From assembly GCA_947467385.1 (NCBI GenBank), contig CANIHJ010000011.1:1-37708 (forward strand): a DNA stretch of 37,708 nt, in the 5' to 3' direction. This document shows, piece by piece, positions 8,486 through 17,985 of the stretch. The position numbers and the translations under genes are program-made. Within the stretch, counting starts at the first letter, position 1. Each line of letters begins with the position of its first letter. The notes below the pieces were generated by a model. It made no database searches. It worked only from the letters and a program-made list of their open reading frames with translations, and was not told the DNA's origin. The DNA comes from Deltaproteobacteria bacterium. Its GTDB lineage: Bacteria > Bdellovibrionota_C > UBA2361 > OMII01.

Positions 8486-11242
8486 ATGAAGATTGATTCC
8501 AACAACGCGAACGACGGGGATGGCCTAAGGAGAGCGGGTACTGAGACTCAAGGCGGTGTTCTTCGCTCAGTCGAAAGATCCTTGAGCGCGCACGCCCATC
8601 CGCTGGCGGGGCCCCCTCCGGAGTCGGCTGCCGCCGCCCAGTGGGAGGCATCACTCGGAGAGGGTTCATCGAGGCTGCTAGAGGCCTTCAAGCACACGGA
8701 GGGGCGCAGGCACCAGGAGGTCAGCAAGGAGCTCTGCTTCGCGGATTACCTGCGCGAGGTCCTGCGCAACCCCCGCGACATGATTCGCAACACATTCCAG
8801 TATACAGCAGATGCGATGGAATCGTTTGGGTGTTCCGACCGCACCATTCTCGGCAAGGAGATAATCGACTTCCACCTTCGCACCTGGCCGTGGGAGTCGG
8901 GAATGGTCTCTGACAAGCGAAAGCTGGAGGGCCATGAAGTGGCGCTCAGCGACTTCTACCAGCAGATGAAGCTATTTGGCCGCAGGGAGTTTGCAAACAG
9001 GATGTTCATCTTCCACGGCCCCCCTGGATCGGGAAAGACACGGCTCAACGACACGCTGGACGCCATGCTTGAGCATTTCTCTGAGCATAATCCGCGCGGC
9101 GCGCTCTATCGATTGTCCTGGGTATTCCCGGATGATGCCTCGGCGAAGCCCTACGGGTTTGCCGCCAATGCCCAACGTGGCGCGACCGTTAGCCACGAGG
9201 AGACGAACCAGGGACGACGTATTATCTACAGGCCTCTGGGGAACACCGATCCCCTCTTCCTGCTTTCAACGTCGTGCGATGGGCAGGGGCCGCGCGAGCG
9301 CCTGCTTTCCTTCTTAGAGCAAGAGGGAAGGCTTCCGCCCGACATAAATCGCGACTACCTGCTTCGTGGAGAGCTCGACACTTTTTCGGAGGCGGTACTG
9401 GAGACACTGCTCAATTACTATCGTGAAGAGCATGCGAGCGACAAAGAGCGATCCTCCGAAGGATCAATTCTTGATGAAGTACTTAAGCGCCACGTTCGGG
9501 TTGAGCGATACACCCTGTCGCGTCGCCAGGGCAGGGGGTTGTGCTCGATATGGGCGAGCCCAAACAGGAACGCGGACATCGAGCCGTTTTACAGCTCCTA
9601 TGCACCTCCTCCTGAAGAGATCCGGGCAGCCGAGCGGGATCTCTACATGCCGACGAGCTTCATGGTCAGGGCCAATCGTGGGCACCTGCACTTCTCAGAC
9701 CTCTTCCGTCCCGATGAGCGGGATCGGGGCCGAGACGATATATCTCACCTAAATCACCTGCTCAATGAAATTGAGTCTGGGCACACGCAGATCATGGCGC
9801 TCCGGCAGGCGGCATCACTGAAGACCGAAAAAGTCAACGTGCTCCTCCGGGCAGACGCGAACGACGACTTGATTGCCCTCAAGACCTCTGCTCAGGGCTG
9901 GGATTCCCTTGGCCGCCGCCTCCAGTTCATCACAGTGCCTCACATCACGCGGTTCCTCTCAGAGGCGTCTGCGCATGAGGACTTCTTTCGCACCATCCTC
10001 GGGTCTGACCGCTTCATCTGTCCGCATGTGCTCAACACAGTCGCCCTCTTCTCGACTGCAACTCGGCTCCTAAAGCCCCAGGCGGGGCGGTACAAGAGCG
10101 TGCATGAGCTCCTCCCGACGATCCTTGAGCGCATGAGCGTGGTTGAAAAGGCGCTCCTTCTTCAGGAGCCCCGCGCAGGCGCAAAGATTGAGCTCAACAT
10201 GCTCAAGACGGACGAACGACAGAAATGGAACCAGGATGAGCTCGGGATCCTCAAAAAGTTCCTTCCTAAAGTTGCCGACGAATACATGAACAACGTGGGA
10301 GAGACCAGGTTTTCGCTCTACGATGGCGGATTCGGGATTTCCACAGCAAGCACGCAGGACCTGTTTCGCAAGGTTGCCGTGTTTAGGGCGGACCAGCCCA
10401 TCACGGTGCTTGAGGTTCTTGAGGTGCTCAAGCAGCACGAGGATAAGTTCCCCTACTACGAGAGGATTGAGGAGGCAAAGCGCAGGCACGTTGAGGAGCG
10501 GCTGCAGGAGAAGAAGCAGGAGGCCCTGCGCAGTGGCACGCCGATGGGAGAGCGCGACACTCAGGAGGCGCTCAAGACAATTGCGGAGCGAGTGGAGAGG
10601 CAGTTTCCAATCCCTTCGCCACAGTTGATCATAAAGGAGGTTGAGGCATACGCCAAGCGCCGGGTTCAGGACGACTTCTATGCCGCGTTGGGCATCGCTA
10701 GCGAGGAGCGTAATACGCTCTCAATTCGCCGCTATCTTGCCCATGCCCGCGTATCGATAGGGCAGGCTCCTCTTGAGGTTGAGCTTGAGCACCGCGTCTC
10801 CGATCGCGAGCGCGCCCACAATGCCAAGCTGCTGGAGGACTTCGAGAATCGGGTAATTAAGAATGCGAACTTTTCGAGCCAGGAGAATAGGATCGCCTTC
10901 CGGAAGCACCTCTTTGAGCAGATCGGCAACTGGCAGGCGGAAAACCCAACAGAAACGGTCGTGAACAATTACGAGAGCATCTTTGGGGAGCTGGTCGAGG
11001 GCATTCGCATGGTGCAGAAGGAGTCGCTTGAGAAGCCGCTTAAGGAGTTTGCGCAGATTTCGCGAGAGTATGCGGATGATCCGACCAAGCTCCGAAAGGA
11101 CCTTGAAGGAAAGGAGGAAGAGGCCCGAAAGGCGCAGCGCTGGCTCAAGGCGATACGCGCGCTGGAGGATACCCTCAATTATCCCCGCGAGGAGCGATGG
11201 GAGACAATTCGTAAGCATCTTGAGTGGGCAGTGCCTAAGTAA
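8486..11242 (+). CDS. Divergent PrkA-like AAA+ protein
   Basis: At 918 residues this is much longer than canonical PrkA (about 640-710). The Walker A motif GPPGSGKT is intact at residues 178-185. The central region aligns by eye with PrkA (YxMPTSFMVRANRGHLHFSDLF against the canonical LCRANRGIAEFIEV), but the following signatures are altered: LLTATQE is LLNEIES and the F-x-DR element is SLGRR. The C-terminal ~280 residues are charged and helical, only loosely like the PrkA kinase domain. No ribosome site is obvious at this ATG, the only start that keeps the whole N-terminus. It heads a unit with spoVR (8-nt gap), yeaH and canonical prkA, so it probably works in the same complex, perhaps as a regulatory or partner subunit. 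That it binds ATP is likely; that it is a kinase is not shown. Confidence 0.82.
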   Translation: MKIDSNNANDGDGLRRAGTETQGGVLRSVERSLSAHAHPLAGPPPESAAAAQWEASLGEGSSRLLEAFKHTEGRRHQEVSKELCFADYLREVLRNPRDMIRNTFQYTADAMESFGCSDRTILGKEIIDFHLRTWPWESGMVSDKRKLEGHEVALSDFYQQMKLFGRREFANRMFIFHGPPGSGKTRLNDTLDAMLEHFSEHNPRGALYRLSWVFPDDASAKPYGFAANAQRGATVSHEETNQGRRIIYRPLGNTDPLFLLSTSCDGQGPRERLLSFLEQEGRLPPDINRDYLLRGELDTFSEAVLETLLNYYREEHASDKERSSEGSILDEVLKRHVRVERYTLSRRQGRGLCSIWASPNRNADIEPFYSSYAPPPEEIRAAERDLYMPTSFMVRANRGHLHFSDLFRPDERDRGRDDISHLNHLLNEIESGHTQIMALRQAASLKTEKVNVLLRADANDDLIALKTSAQGWDSLGRRLQFITVPHITRFLSEASAHEDFFRTILGSDRFICPHVLNTVALFSTATRLLKPQAGRYKSVHELLPTILERMSVVEKALLLQEPRAGAKIELNMLKTDERQKWNQDELGILKKFLPKVADEYMNNVGETRFSLYDGGFGISTASTQDLFRKVAVFRADQPITVLEVLEVLKQHEDKFPYYERIEEAKRRHVEERLQEKKQEALRSGTPMGERDTQEALKTIAERVERQFPIPSPQLIIKEVEAYAKRRVQDDFYAALGIASEERNTLSIRRYLAHARVSIGQAPLEVELEHRVSDRERAHNAKLLEDFENRVIKNANFSSQENRIAFRKHLFEQIGNWQAENPTETVVNNYESIFGELVEGIRMVQKESLEKPLKEFAQISREYADDPTKLRKDLEGKEEEARKAQRWLKAIRALEDTLNYPREERWETIRKHLEWAVPK

Positions 11243-11250
11243 TTTGTTTT

Positions 11251-12897
11251 ATGCGCAGTGTAGAGAACAATCCCAGCAACGATCCGCGCCATATATCGCT
11301 TGAGCATGAGGACCTTCGCCGGCACAAGCTGACGGTGAAGGAATTTGCAGGCTCCCGGGGCGCTCAGGAGCGGCTCATCAATGAGTGGAAGGAGGAGATA
11401 GAGGGCATCGTCACGAAGATTTGCCCGCTGAGCTTTTTTCCGCAGGAGTTCGTGCTGCTTTCGTGGAAAGAGCTGCAGGTGGTGCTCGCCCGGGAAGGCT
11501 TCCCAAAGCGCTATGAACACTGGCGGTTTGGCCAAAACTTCGAGAGCCAGCAGGTGCGCGACTCGTATGGGCTCGGCCGAACCTACGAGCTTGTCATCAA
11601 CAATGACCCCTGCGTTGCGTATCTGCTCGACTCAAATTCGGTGCAAGAAACGCGTACAGTCATGGCGCACGTGTACTTTCATAACATCTTCTTTAAGCAT
11701 AATTCCTACTTCAAGGCGACTGACCGTCGCATGCTCGACAAGATGGGGAATCACGCCGAGCGCATTAAGCGCTATCAGGAGGAGTTCGGCCCCGAAGCAG
11801 TTGAGCAGTTTCTCGACACGTGCCTCTCGCTTGACAATCTCATTGACGTGCACTCAGTGGCGTTTCGCCGCTCAGTAGATGAGCACTACTGGTCATCAAG
11901 CCTTGACCGCCGGGCGCCCGACCCCATTCGGCCTGTTCGCTTTGACGTGCCTGAATACCTTGATCGGTACGTGAACCCACCGGAGGTGCTGCGCGCGGGC
12001 GTGGAGAGGGAGGCCAAGGAGCGGGATCGGCGGGCAAAGATGAATCCGCCTGAGCCGCAACAGGACATCCTGCTCTTCCTCCTCAAACACGCACCGCTTG
12101 AGCCCTGGCAGCAGGATGTGCTTTCGATAGTCCGGGATGAGTCATATTATTTTGCGCCCCAACGGATGACGAAGATCATGAATGAGGGCTGGGCCAGCTA
12201 TTGGCACTCGAAGATGATGACGGACCACCTGCTGCCCCGTTACCCAGCAGAGACAGTCGACTACTGCGAATTCAATGCGGGAGTGCTGCAGCCCTGGGGT
12301 TCCAGCATCAATCCCTACAGGCTCGGCGTCCGGCTGCTGCGCGACATTGAAGAACGTTGGGACAAGGGCAAGCATGGGCCTGAGTGGGAGAGCTGCCGGG
12401 ACATGGAGGAGCGGCGGCTGTGGGATAAGAACTGTGGGCAGGGGCAGGGCGAGATCCTTCGGGCCATGCTCAACCACAACGACCTCACCTTTATTCATCG
12501 CTACCTGACCCCGGAGTTCTGCGCGGAAAACAGGCTTCACGTGCGGGGCCGCGATGAGGAGGGGGACATGTCTGTGTCGTCCGAGGAGTTCTCGGAGGTT
12601 CGAACGATGATCGTTCGCTCACTGACCAACCTGGGGCAGCCAAAGCTTTCGGTCGTCAATGCTAATCATGGCAACAGGGGGGAGCTCGTTGTTTTTCATG
12701 CGTTTGACGGGCAGGAGCTCAACCTCGAATTTGCCAAGGCTACCTGCCGGAACCTTCAGAAGCTTTGGGGCAGGCCTGTGCACGTGCTTTCGCGAGAGGA
12801 GGAGGGTAACAAGTTTAGGCTGACCCACAACGGAGAGCGTTTTGATAGCGCAAATGCCTCATCCGAGTTCGTCGGCTATTTTGATTTGGACAGGTAG
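11251..12897 (+). CDS. spoVR: SpoVR/YcgB family protein
   Basis: At 548 residues this is close to E. coli YcgB (510) with a longer N-terminus. Family signatures are visible: YELVINNDPCVAYLLDSNS (112-130), VMAHVYFHNIFFKHN (137-151), NEGWASYWHSKMM (311-323) and INPYRLGVRLLRDIEERW. The biochemical activity is unknown; SpoVR is needed for the spore cortex in Bacillus, and in many non-sporulating bacteria it is encoded with PrkA and YeaH and induced in stationary phase. No Shine-Dalgarno is apparent before the ATG, which lies 8 nt after the upstream stop, so translation may be coupled. The presence of all three partners in one operon supports a shared function. Confidence 0.93.
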   Translation: MRSVENNPSNDPRHISLEHEDLRRHKLTVKEFAGSRGAQERLINEWKEEIEGIVTKICPLSFFPQEFVLLSWKELQVVLAREGFPKRYEHWRFGQNFESQQVRDSYGLGRTYELVINNDPCVAYLLDSNSVQETRTVMAHVYFHNIFFKHNSYFKATDRRMLDKMGNHAERIKRYQEEFGPEAVEQFLDTCLSLDNLIDVHSVAFRRSVDEHYWSSSLDRRAPDPIRPVRFDVPEYLDRYVNPPEVLRAGVEREAKERDRRAKMNPPEPQQDILLFLLKHAPLEPWQQDVLSIVRDESYYFAPQRMTKIMNEGWASYWHSKMMTDHLLPRYPAETVDYCEFNAGVLQPWGSSINPYRLGVRLLRDIEERWDKGKHGPEWESCRDMEERRLWDKNCGQGQGEILRAMLNHNDLTFIHRYLTPEFCAENRLHVRGRDEEGDMSVSSEEFSEVRTMIVRSLTNLGQPKLSVVNANHGNRGELVVFHAFDGQELNLEFAKATCRNLQKLWGRPVHVLSREEEGNKFRLTHNGERFDSANASSEFVGYFDLDR

Positions 12898-12904
12898 TAA
12901 GCGT

Positions 12905-14074
12905 ATGCAAAATGACCCGAGCAGTGGACCGAGCCAGCGCAGCGATGTGCAGCAGCACTATAGCTCGCTGGAGACGGCATCACTCGGCATAGAGCCTGAT
13001 GTAAGGCGCTTTCGGGATATCCTCAAGGGCAAGGTTCGCGAGGATCTCCGGGACTACATCACGAGCGACGAGATTATCGCCCAGCACGGCAACGACATGA
13101 TATCGGTGCCCGTAAAGGAGATATCCATTCCTCGATTCGTGTTTGGATCCAACGATCAGGGTGTTGGCGAGGGCGATGGAGAGGGCGAAAGCGACGGCAC
13201 GAAAGGTCAGGGCGGTGGAAAGAAGGGCGGTCTCGGGGAGGGAAAGCACATTCGAGAGGAGAAGTTTCACATTGAGGAGCTGGCTGACCTCCTCGGGGAT
13301 GAGCTGAAGCTTCCCCGTATTAAGCCGCGCCTCACGTCGGGCCTTGAGCAGGCGGTGCCCCGGTATGAGGGAATCTCCCGGCGCGGGCCTCCATCGCTTC
13401 TCGACTCAAAGCGCACTTTTCGCGAAGCCCTCAAGCGATCGATCGCGGAGGAGAGCTTCGATGAGGACGATCCTGTTGTGGTGCCGATTAAGGAGGACTT
13501 TAGATTTCGATGCGCACGCCTAAAGCCGCGCCCAAAGACAAACGCGGTGATCTTCTACATCATCGACGTGTCAGGCTCGATGGGTGAGCTAGAGAAGTCG
13601 CTTGCGCGGAACACGGCTTTCTGGACCGATGCCTGGATTGATCGCCAGTACCAGGGGACTGAGAAGTGCTACATCATCCACGACGTCTCGGCAAAAGTGG
13701 TTGATCGTGACACATTCTTCACGACGCGGGAGTCGGGGGGCACGCTCATATCCTCGGCGTACCAGCTCGCCAAAGAGCAGATGGCCGCTCGCTTCCGTCC
13801 GGACGAGTGGAACATTTACGTTTTCCACTTCTCCGATGGCGACAATAGTTCAAGCCAGGACGATGCTCAGGCCGTTGGAATCCTCAAGCAGGACATTCTT
13901 CCCTTCATAAACCTTTATGGTTATGTCGAAATCGGCTCGCACAACGGGGGCGGGGGCTTTATCCGATACCTTGACGGCCAGCTGGATGACCGGGAAGAGG
14001 TCGTGACGACTACGATGAACAACCGCAAGGACATTATTCCCGCGATAAAAAGCCTTTTGGGCACTGGGCGGTAG
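12905..14074 (+). CDS. yeaH: YeaH-type (UPF0229) VWA-domain protein
   Basis: UPF0229 family, 389 residues from the ATG at 12905. An in-frame ATG at 12842 would overlap spoVR by 56 bp, and its extra residues look like out-of-frame spoVR sequence, so it was not used. Residues ~80-114 are a Gly-rich spacer (GEGDGEGESDGT, GQGGGKKGG). A von Willebrand A-like fold follows, with the metal-binding DVSGSM motif (D221, S223, S225), a second conserved segment RESGGTLISSAY and FHFSDGDN. The family is encoded next to prkA in most bacteria; YeaG/YeaH of E. coli act in the response to nitrogen starvation. The VWA domain suggests a metal-dependent partner of the PrkA AAA+ protein, as in other AAA+/VWA pairs. 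The gene starts 7 nt after spoVR. Confidence 0.93.
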   Translation: MQNDPSSGPSQRSDVQQHYSSLETASLGIEPDVRRFRDILKGKVREDLRDYITSDEIIAQHGNDMISVPVKEISIPRFVFGSNDQGVGEGDGEGESDGTKGQGGGKKGGLGEGKHIREEKFHIEELADLLGDELKLPRIKPRLTSGLEQAVPRYEGISRRGPPSLLDSKRTFREALKRSIAEESFDEDDPVVVPIKEDFRFRCARLKPRPKTNAVIFYIIDVSGSMGELEKSLARNTAFWTDAWIDRQYQGTEKCYIIHDVSAKVVDRDTFFTTRESGGTLISSAYQLAKEQMAARFRPDEWNIYVFHFSDGDNSSSQDDAQAVGILKQDILPFINLYGYVEIGSHNGGGGFIRYLDGQLDDREEVVTTTMNNRKDIIPAIKSLLGTGR

Positions 14075-14107
14075 ATTTTTATTACGAAGAGAAACGTTGA
14101 GGTAACT

Positions 14108-16246
14108 ATGTTTAAGGACCAACAATCATTCGCCCAGAATACGGACATAAGCCGCACCGAGTTTGGCGGGAAAGCCAGCGACATTCGATCGCTTTTTCAG
14201 CGCTCCGAGCTCCAAAAGCAGTACCGCGACCTGCACTGGCTCGGCACATTTGATGACTACCTCCAGATTGTAAAGGCGAATCCGTCGGTAACTGCAAACG
14301 CGTACCAGAGGATCCACTCGATGATCCTGTCGTACGGCTCGGAAAAGTACTCGCTTGGGGGGCGGGACTACACACGCTTCAAGTTTTTTGAGGACCCAGT
14401 CGGCAAGGGCCAAGATGCCATATACGGCCTCGACGACAAGCTCATGGAGCTTGTGCAGTTCTTTGAGTCCGCAGCAAAAGGCTACGGCTCACAGAAGCGC
14501 CTACTCCTGATGCTTGGGCCCGTAGGGTCTTCCAAGAGCACAGTGGCAAGGCTACTGAAGCGGGGCCTTGAGCAGTACTCCCGTACAGCTGAGGGCGCCG
14601 TGTACACCTTCGGCTTCTCGGCGGACCCTGTCCGCTCGCCAAATGCTGACGAAAGCAGGACAAACATAGAGAAGCTTTCAAAGGACCAAATTGCGTGGTC
14701 GCCGATGAACGTGGAGCCGCTGACGGTGATCCCGGACCACCTGAGGGAGGAGATCCTCCAGATGCTCAATTCTCCTCGTTCAGAGGGCGCCTCACGGATC
14801 CAGATAAACGGCGGCCTTGATCCGGCGAGCCGCTATCACTTGGAGCACCTGCTTGAGCAGTACTGCGGAAATTACGACAAGGTGCTCGACCACATCATCG
14901 TGAAGCGCGTGCTTCTTTCTGAGGCAGACCGCACCGGCATCACGACGTTTCAGCCCAAAGATCCCAAGAGCCAGGATTCCACTGAGCTGACGGGCGACAT
15001 CAACTACCGCAAGCTTGCCAAGTACGGAGCGGACTCTGACCCACGCGCCTTCGACTTTGACGGCGAGCTATGCCGGGCTAACCGCGGCATAGCCGAGTTC
15101 ATCGAGGTACTTAAGCTTGAGCGCGAATTCCTCTACGAGCTCCTGACGGCGACACAGGAGCGCGTCATCAAGCCCAAGAAATTTGCGCAGACTGAGATAG
15201 ACCTTGCTCTTGTGGGACACACAAATGAGGAGGAGCACAAGAAGTTCAAGGCTGACAAGCTCCAGGAGGCTTTTATGGACCGCCTCCGCACGATCGATAT
15301 CCCGTATGTTCTGACCCTCAAGAATGAGATGAAGATCTACGAGAAGGACTTCACGAGCGAGAAGGTGGGGCAGCATATCGCTCCACACACGATTGAGGTC
15401 GCTTCAATGTTCGCCGTCTGTTCGCGCCTGAGTGAGCCAAAAAAAAGCGGCATGACGCTGCTCCAAAAGATGCGCCTCTACAGTGGGGAGGCGGTGCCAC
15501 GCTATACGGAGCAGACGGTGCGCGAGATCAAGGATGAGGATCGCAGGGAGGGCCATAGCGGGATCTCCCCGCGCTTCATCCAGGACTCGCTCAACATTTG
15601 CCTGGTTCGCGACACGGACCAAGCGCGTCGGTTTGTAAGCCCTTTCATGCTTCTCAATGTCCTTCGGGAGCGGCTGCCAGAGAATCCGCATGCGTCATCA
15701 GAGGAGGAGAAGAAGCGGCTTGCATCGATCCTCGACAAAGTTGAGCAAGAGTACAAGGAGATCATAAAGAAGGAGGTGCAGCTCGCGATTGCGGGTGATG
15801 AGAAGGCCCTCGAGACGATGGGCCAGAAGTATGTCGAGAATATCTCCGCCTACCAGGGAAAGCAGAAGGTTGAGAACCGACTGACCAAGACCATGGAGGA
15901 GCCTGACGAGAAGTTCATGCGGGCCGTCGAGGAGAAGATTGGCATCACATCGGCGCAAAAAGACGACTTCCGCAGGGAGATCTTGCAGACGATTGGGGGC
16001 ATGGCGGCATCGGGCATGAAGTTCAACCCGCTCGTCAATGAGCGGCTGAGGGAAGCCCTTGAGAAGAAGCTGTTCGAGGACACCAAGGACACGATTCAGA
16101 TCAAGCAGTTTGTGTCAGTTGTTCCGGATGATGAGCAGCAGCAGAAGTTCGACACCCTGAAGGAGCGCCTTAAGCAGCGCCACGGCTACAGCGATGACAG
16201 TGCGACAGAGGTGCTGAAGTTTGTGGCAAGCATACTAGCTCGCTAG
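14108..16246 (+). CDS. prkA: PrkA serine protein kinase (canonical AAA+ type)
   Basis: At 712 residues this is a clear orthologue of PrkA/YeaG (644 in E. coli). The Walker A motif has the typical PrkA form GPVGSSKST (137-145). Also present are ELCRANRGIAEFIEV, LLTATQER, VGHTNEEE, the arginine element AFMDR and IPYVLTLKNEMKIYEKDF. The C-terminal kinase-like part includes ITSAQKDDFRREILQTIGG. PrkA is an ATP-dependent serine kinase and/or AAA+ protease-like protein acting in stationary phase, sporulation and nitrogen stress, partnered by YeaH and SpoVR. A strong ribosome site (TTGAGG) lies 6 nt before the ATG. It is the last gene of the unit, 33 nt after yeaH, and a small hairpin follows (CCTGC-TTTT-GCAGG at 16249-16262). 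Confidence 0.95.
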   Translation: MFKDQQSFAQNTDISRTEFGGKASDIRSLFQRSELQKQYRDLHWLGTFDDYLQIVKANPSVTANAYQRIHSMILSYGSEKYSLGGRDYTRFKFFEDPVGKGQDAIYGLDDKLMELVQFFESAAKGYGSQKRLLLMLGPVGSSKSTVARLLKRGLEQYSRTAEGAVYTFGFSADPVRSPNADESRTNIEKLSKDQIAWSPMNVEPLTVIPDHLREEILQMLNSPRSEGASRIQINGGLDPASRYHLEHLLEQYCGNYDKVLDHIIVKRVLLSEADRTGITTFQPKDPKSQDSTELTGDINYRKLAKYGADSDPRAFDFDGELCRANRGIAEFIEVLKLEREFLYELLTATQERVIKPKKFAQTEIDLALVGHTNEEEHKKFKADKLQEAFMDRLRTIDIPYVLTLKNEMKIYEKDFTSEKVGQHIAPHTIEVASMFAVCSRLSEPKKSGMTLLQKMRLYSGEAVPRYTEQTVREIKDEDRREGHSGISPRFIQDSLNICLVRDTDQARRFVSPFMLLNVLRERLPENPHASSEEEKKRLASILDKVEQEYKEIIKKEVQLAIAGDEKALETMGQKYVENISAYQGKQKVENRLTKTMEEPDEKFMRAVEEKIGITSAQKDDFRREILQTIGGMAASGMKFNPLVNERLREALEKKLFEDTKDTIQIKQFVSVVPDDEQQQKFDTLKERLKQRHGYSDDSATEVLKFVASILAR

Positions 16247-16248
16247 GT

Positions 16249-16262
16249 CCTGCTTTTGCAGG
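16249..16262 (+). terminator. Weak hairpin after prkA
   Basis: CCTGC-TTTT-GCAGG forms a 5-bp stem directly behind the prkA stop, with no following T tract. It may stabilise the mRNA end rather than terminate. The remaining ~240 bp up to the convergent regulator gene show no clearer terminator and no gene. Confidence 0.25.
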
Positions 16263-16500
16263 CGGTGCAGCCGTAATTGGGCCTTGACGGCGAAAACCTG
16301 GCAGGGGGACTAGATTATCACTGCAGGAGGGCTGTCCTTCGTGGCAGGACCGTCATCTTTTTCCCTGCCCTTAATGGGAATGGAATAGGGGACACAAGTG
16401 GATGTGCCCGTTGGTGCGGTTCTGTGCAATTTCGGGCTTGCTGGAGGCTGTTCGCTCAGCCTACGCCCTGCTGCGTTGAAGCTGCAGGATTGTTTTCTCG

Positions 16501-17607
16501 CTATCCCTCTCGTCCGGCGATAACCCGGTTGCGCACAAGCGTCGACGAACGCGAGACGTTCCCCCCAAGCGCCACGAGAATCGACTCCTCTACTTCGAGA
16601 AGCCGGGTAACTGTCTTCGCACGCAACACGACCTTGTAATCCCAGCTGCCAAACCCCGTAATAAGTTGCTCGACATGCAGGTTATGTGAGCATAGGTCGA
16701 TCACTTCCTGCTCGTGCTCCGGAGAGCGCGACTTGAGGTTCAGGACGAGCTGTGCCTGCACAAAGTCTTGATCCGAGCGCAAAAAGTATACTTCGTCGGA
16801 GATAGCTCCCCACTCTCGTAGCCTTTCCATGCGGTACTTTGCGGTTGACTCGGATATCCCGGCACCCTTAGCAAGACGCGGGACAGAAACGTTCCTCTCG
16901 TGCCGAAGGAGATGAAGAATTTTGAGGTCAACGGCATCCGGCTCTCTGCGTTCTTTCGAGGCGACAAAATGAGCCACCGGCCTCGACACCTCGCGACCGC
17001 CGAGGAACCGCAAGCCCCAATGACGGGTCTCAACCTCAACCGCGAAGATCGGATCCCGAAAATGGATCCCAAGCTCGGCTCCCATCGAGTGAACCAATTT
17101 GGAGCCTTCTATCATGTCACTCGCGAAATAGGTGACTTCGAACTTTCGAAGCCCCATATTCTCCGCCAGCCAGGATACCTCCGTACGCTTCTGAAGGAAT
17201 TCAAGAGTTCGACTGCTAGATGCGCGCGGTAGATCAAAGAGCACATTAAAAACATGGTGCCCCAGCGCCCGCTGGTTCAGCATTATTGCTCGCTCGATGC
17301 GTCGACGCTCAAGCAATTGGTCGAGCTGATAACGCACGACGTGCGGCTTCATGCTAAGAGTCTTGGCGAGGTCACTTATGGTTCGACTCCCTCCGGTCGT
17401 CAGTACCCCCAGAATTTGAAGCTGAATGTCTTCGGCGTTTGCCTGCTTGGGCCTATACGCGGAGTTAGAGTTGCGATTAAGGATCTTAAGGCCGCAGGCA
17501 TCGGTCCCCGACGTTCCGTTGTCGGTGTCCTTGTCGAAGCGCAATAGGTAGCTATGGCCGCCCGCAGGGGAGTCCTTGTTACCGGCGTTCTTGCTGTCGT
17601 GTGCCAT
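16501..17607 (-). CDS. Tandem Lrp/AsnC-type transcriptional regulator
   Basis: From the ATG at 17607 the protein has 368 residues, more than twice a normal Lrp (about 150-165). After a polar N-terminus of ~55 residues come two Lrp-like units. HTH 1 spans ~60-105 (IQLQILGVLTTGGSRTISDL, MKPHVVRYQLDQLLERRRIE) and is followed by a ligand/oligomerisation-like domain (~117-200). HTH 2 spans ~225-272 (DLKILHLLRHERNVSVPRLA, ISESTAKYRMERLREWGAIS) and is followed by a second effector-like domain (~283-362) with ITGFGSWDYKVVLRAK. Such a fusion would form a pseudo-dimer within one chain. Lrp family members sense amino acids and control nitrogen metabolism and surface structures; the targets here are unknown. 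A TTG codon at 17634 could extend it by 9 residues; neither start has a well-placed Shine-Dalgarno. Confidence 0.82.
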   Translation of the reverse strand: MAHDSKNAGNKDSPAGGHSYLLRFDKDTDNGTSGTDACGLKILNRNSNSAYRPKQANAEDIQLQILGVLTTGGSRTISDLAKTLSMKPHVVRYQLDQLLERRRIERAIMLNQRALGHHVFNVLFDLPRASSSRTLEFLQKRTEVSWLAENMGLRKFEVTYFASDMIEGSKLVHSMGAELGIHFRDPIFAVEVETRHWGLRFLGGREVSRPVAHFVASKERREPDAVDLKILHLLRHERNVSVPRLAKGAGISESTAKYRMERLREWGAISDEVYFLRSDQDFVQAQLVLNLKSRSPEHEQEVIDLCSHNLHVEQLITGFGSWDYKVVLRAKTVTRLLEVEESILVALGGNVSRSSTLVRNRVIAGREG

Positions 17608-17985
17608 ACCTAGAGAAAGTTTCAGGGCGCCCAAGTTAAAGTGCTTTGACCGGACCCTCTGAAGAAGTATGGCAGGGACTGATGGCCGTGTGGCATTTGG
17701 GTACCTTGTATCTCCTGCGGAACCTTATTGATGTAAGTGCTGGCGCCTTACGCGGATCTACTATCCTGATATGTATCGCCTAATTGTATTGCTGCGAGAT
17801 TCCGCCATTCACATGGGTCAAAGAGCCTCACCTCTTTTGGACGAAAGAAAAATCAGTCGATGTTTTGTAAGTGTCTGATTGGTCGTAACGGGCTACCTGC
17901 CCTTCGGGCCCGGAAGCTGAAGGAGCTAGATCGTGGGTCAACGGCGAGAGCTGACAAGAAGCCGAATAACCCAGACGTGAGCGCG
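17608..17985. other. Intergenic stretch upstream of the Lrp-type regulator
   Basis: About 380 bp between two genes on the minus strand. I see no gene in it. A short GCCC-TTC-GGGC hairpin lies near 17900-17910. The regulator's promoter should lie here, but no hexamer pair is convincing. Confidence 0.5.

Noticed and set aside
12842-12904. Earlier ATG start for yeaH overlapping spoVR
   Set aside because: The added 21 residues look like out-of-frame spoVR sequence, and the ATG at 12905 follows the spoVR stop with normal spacing.
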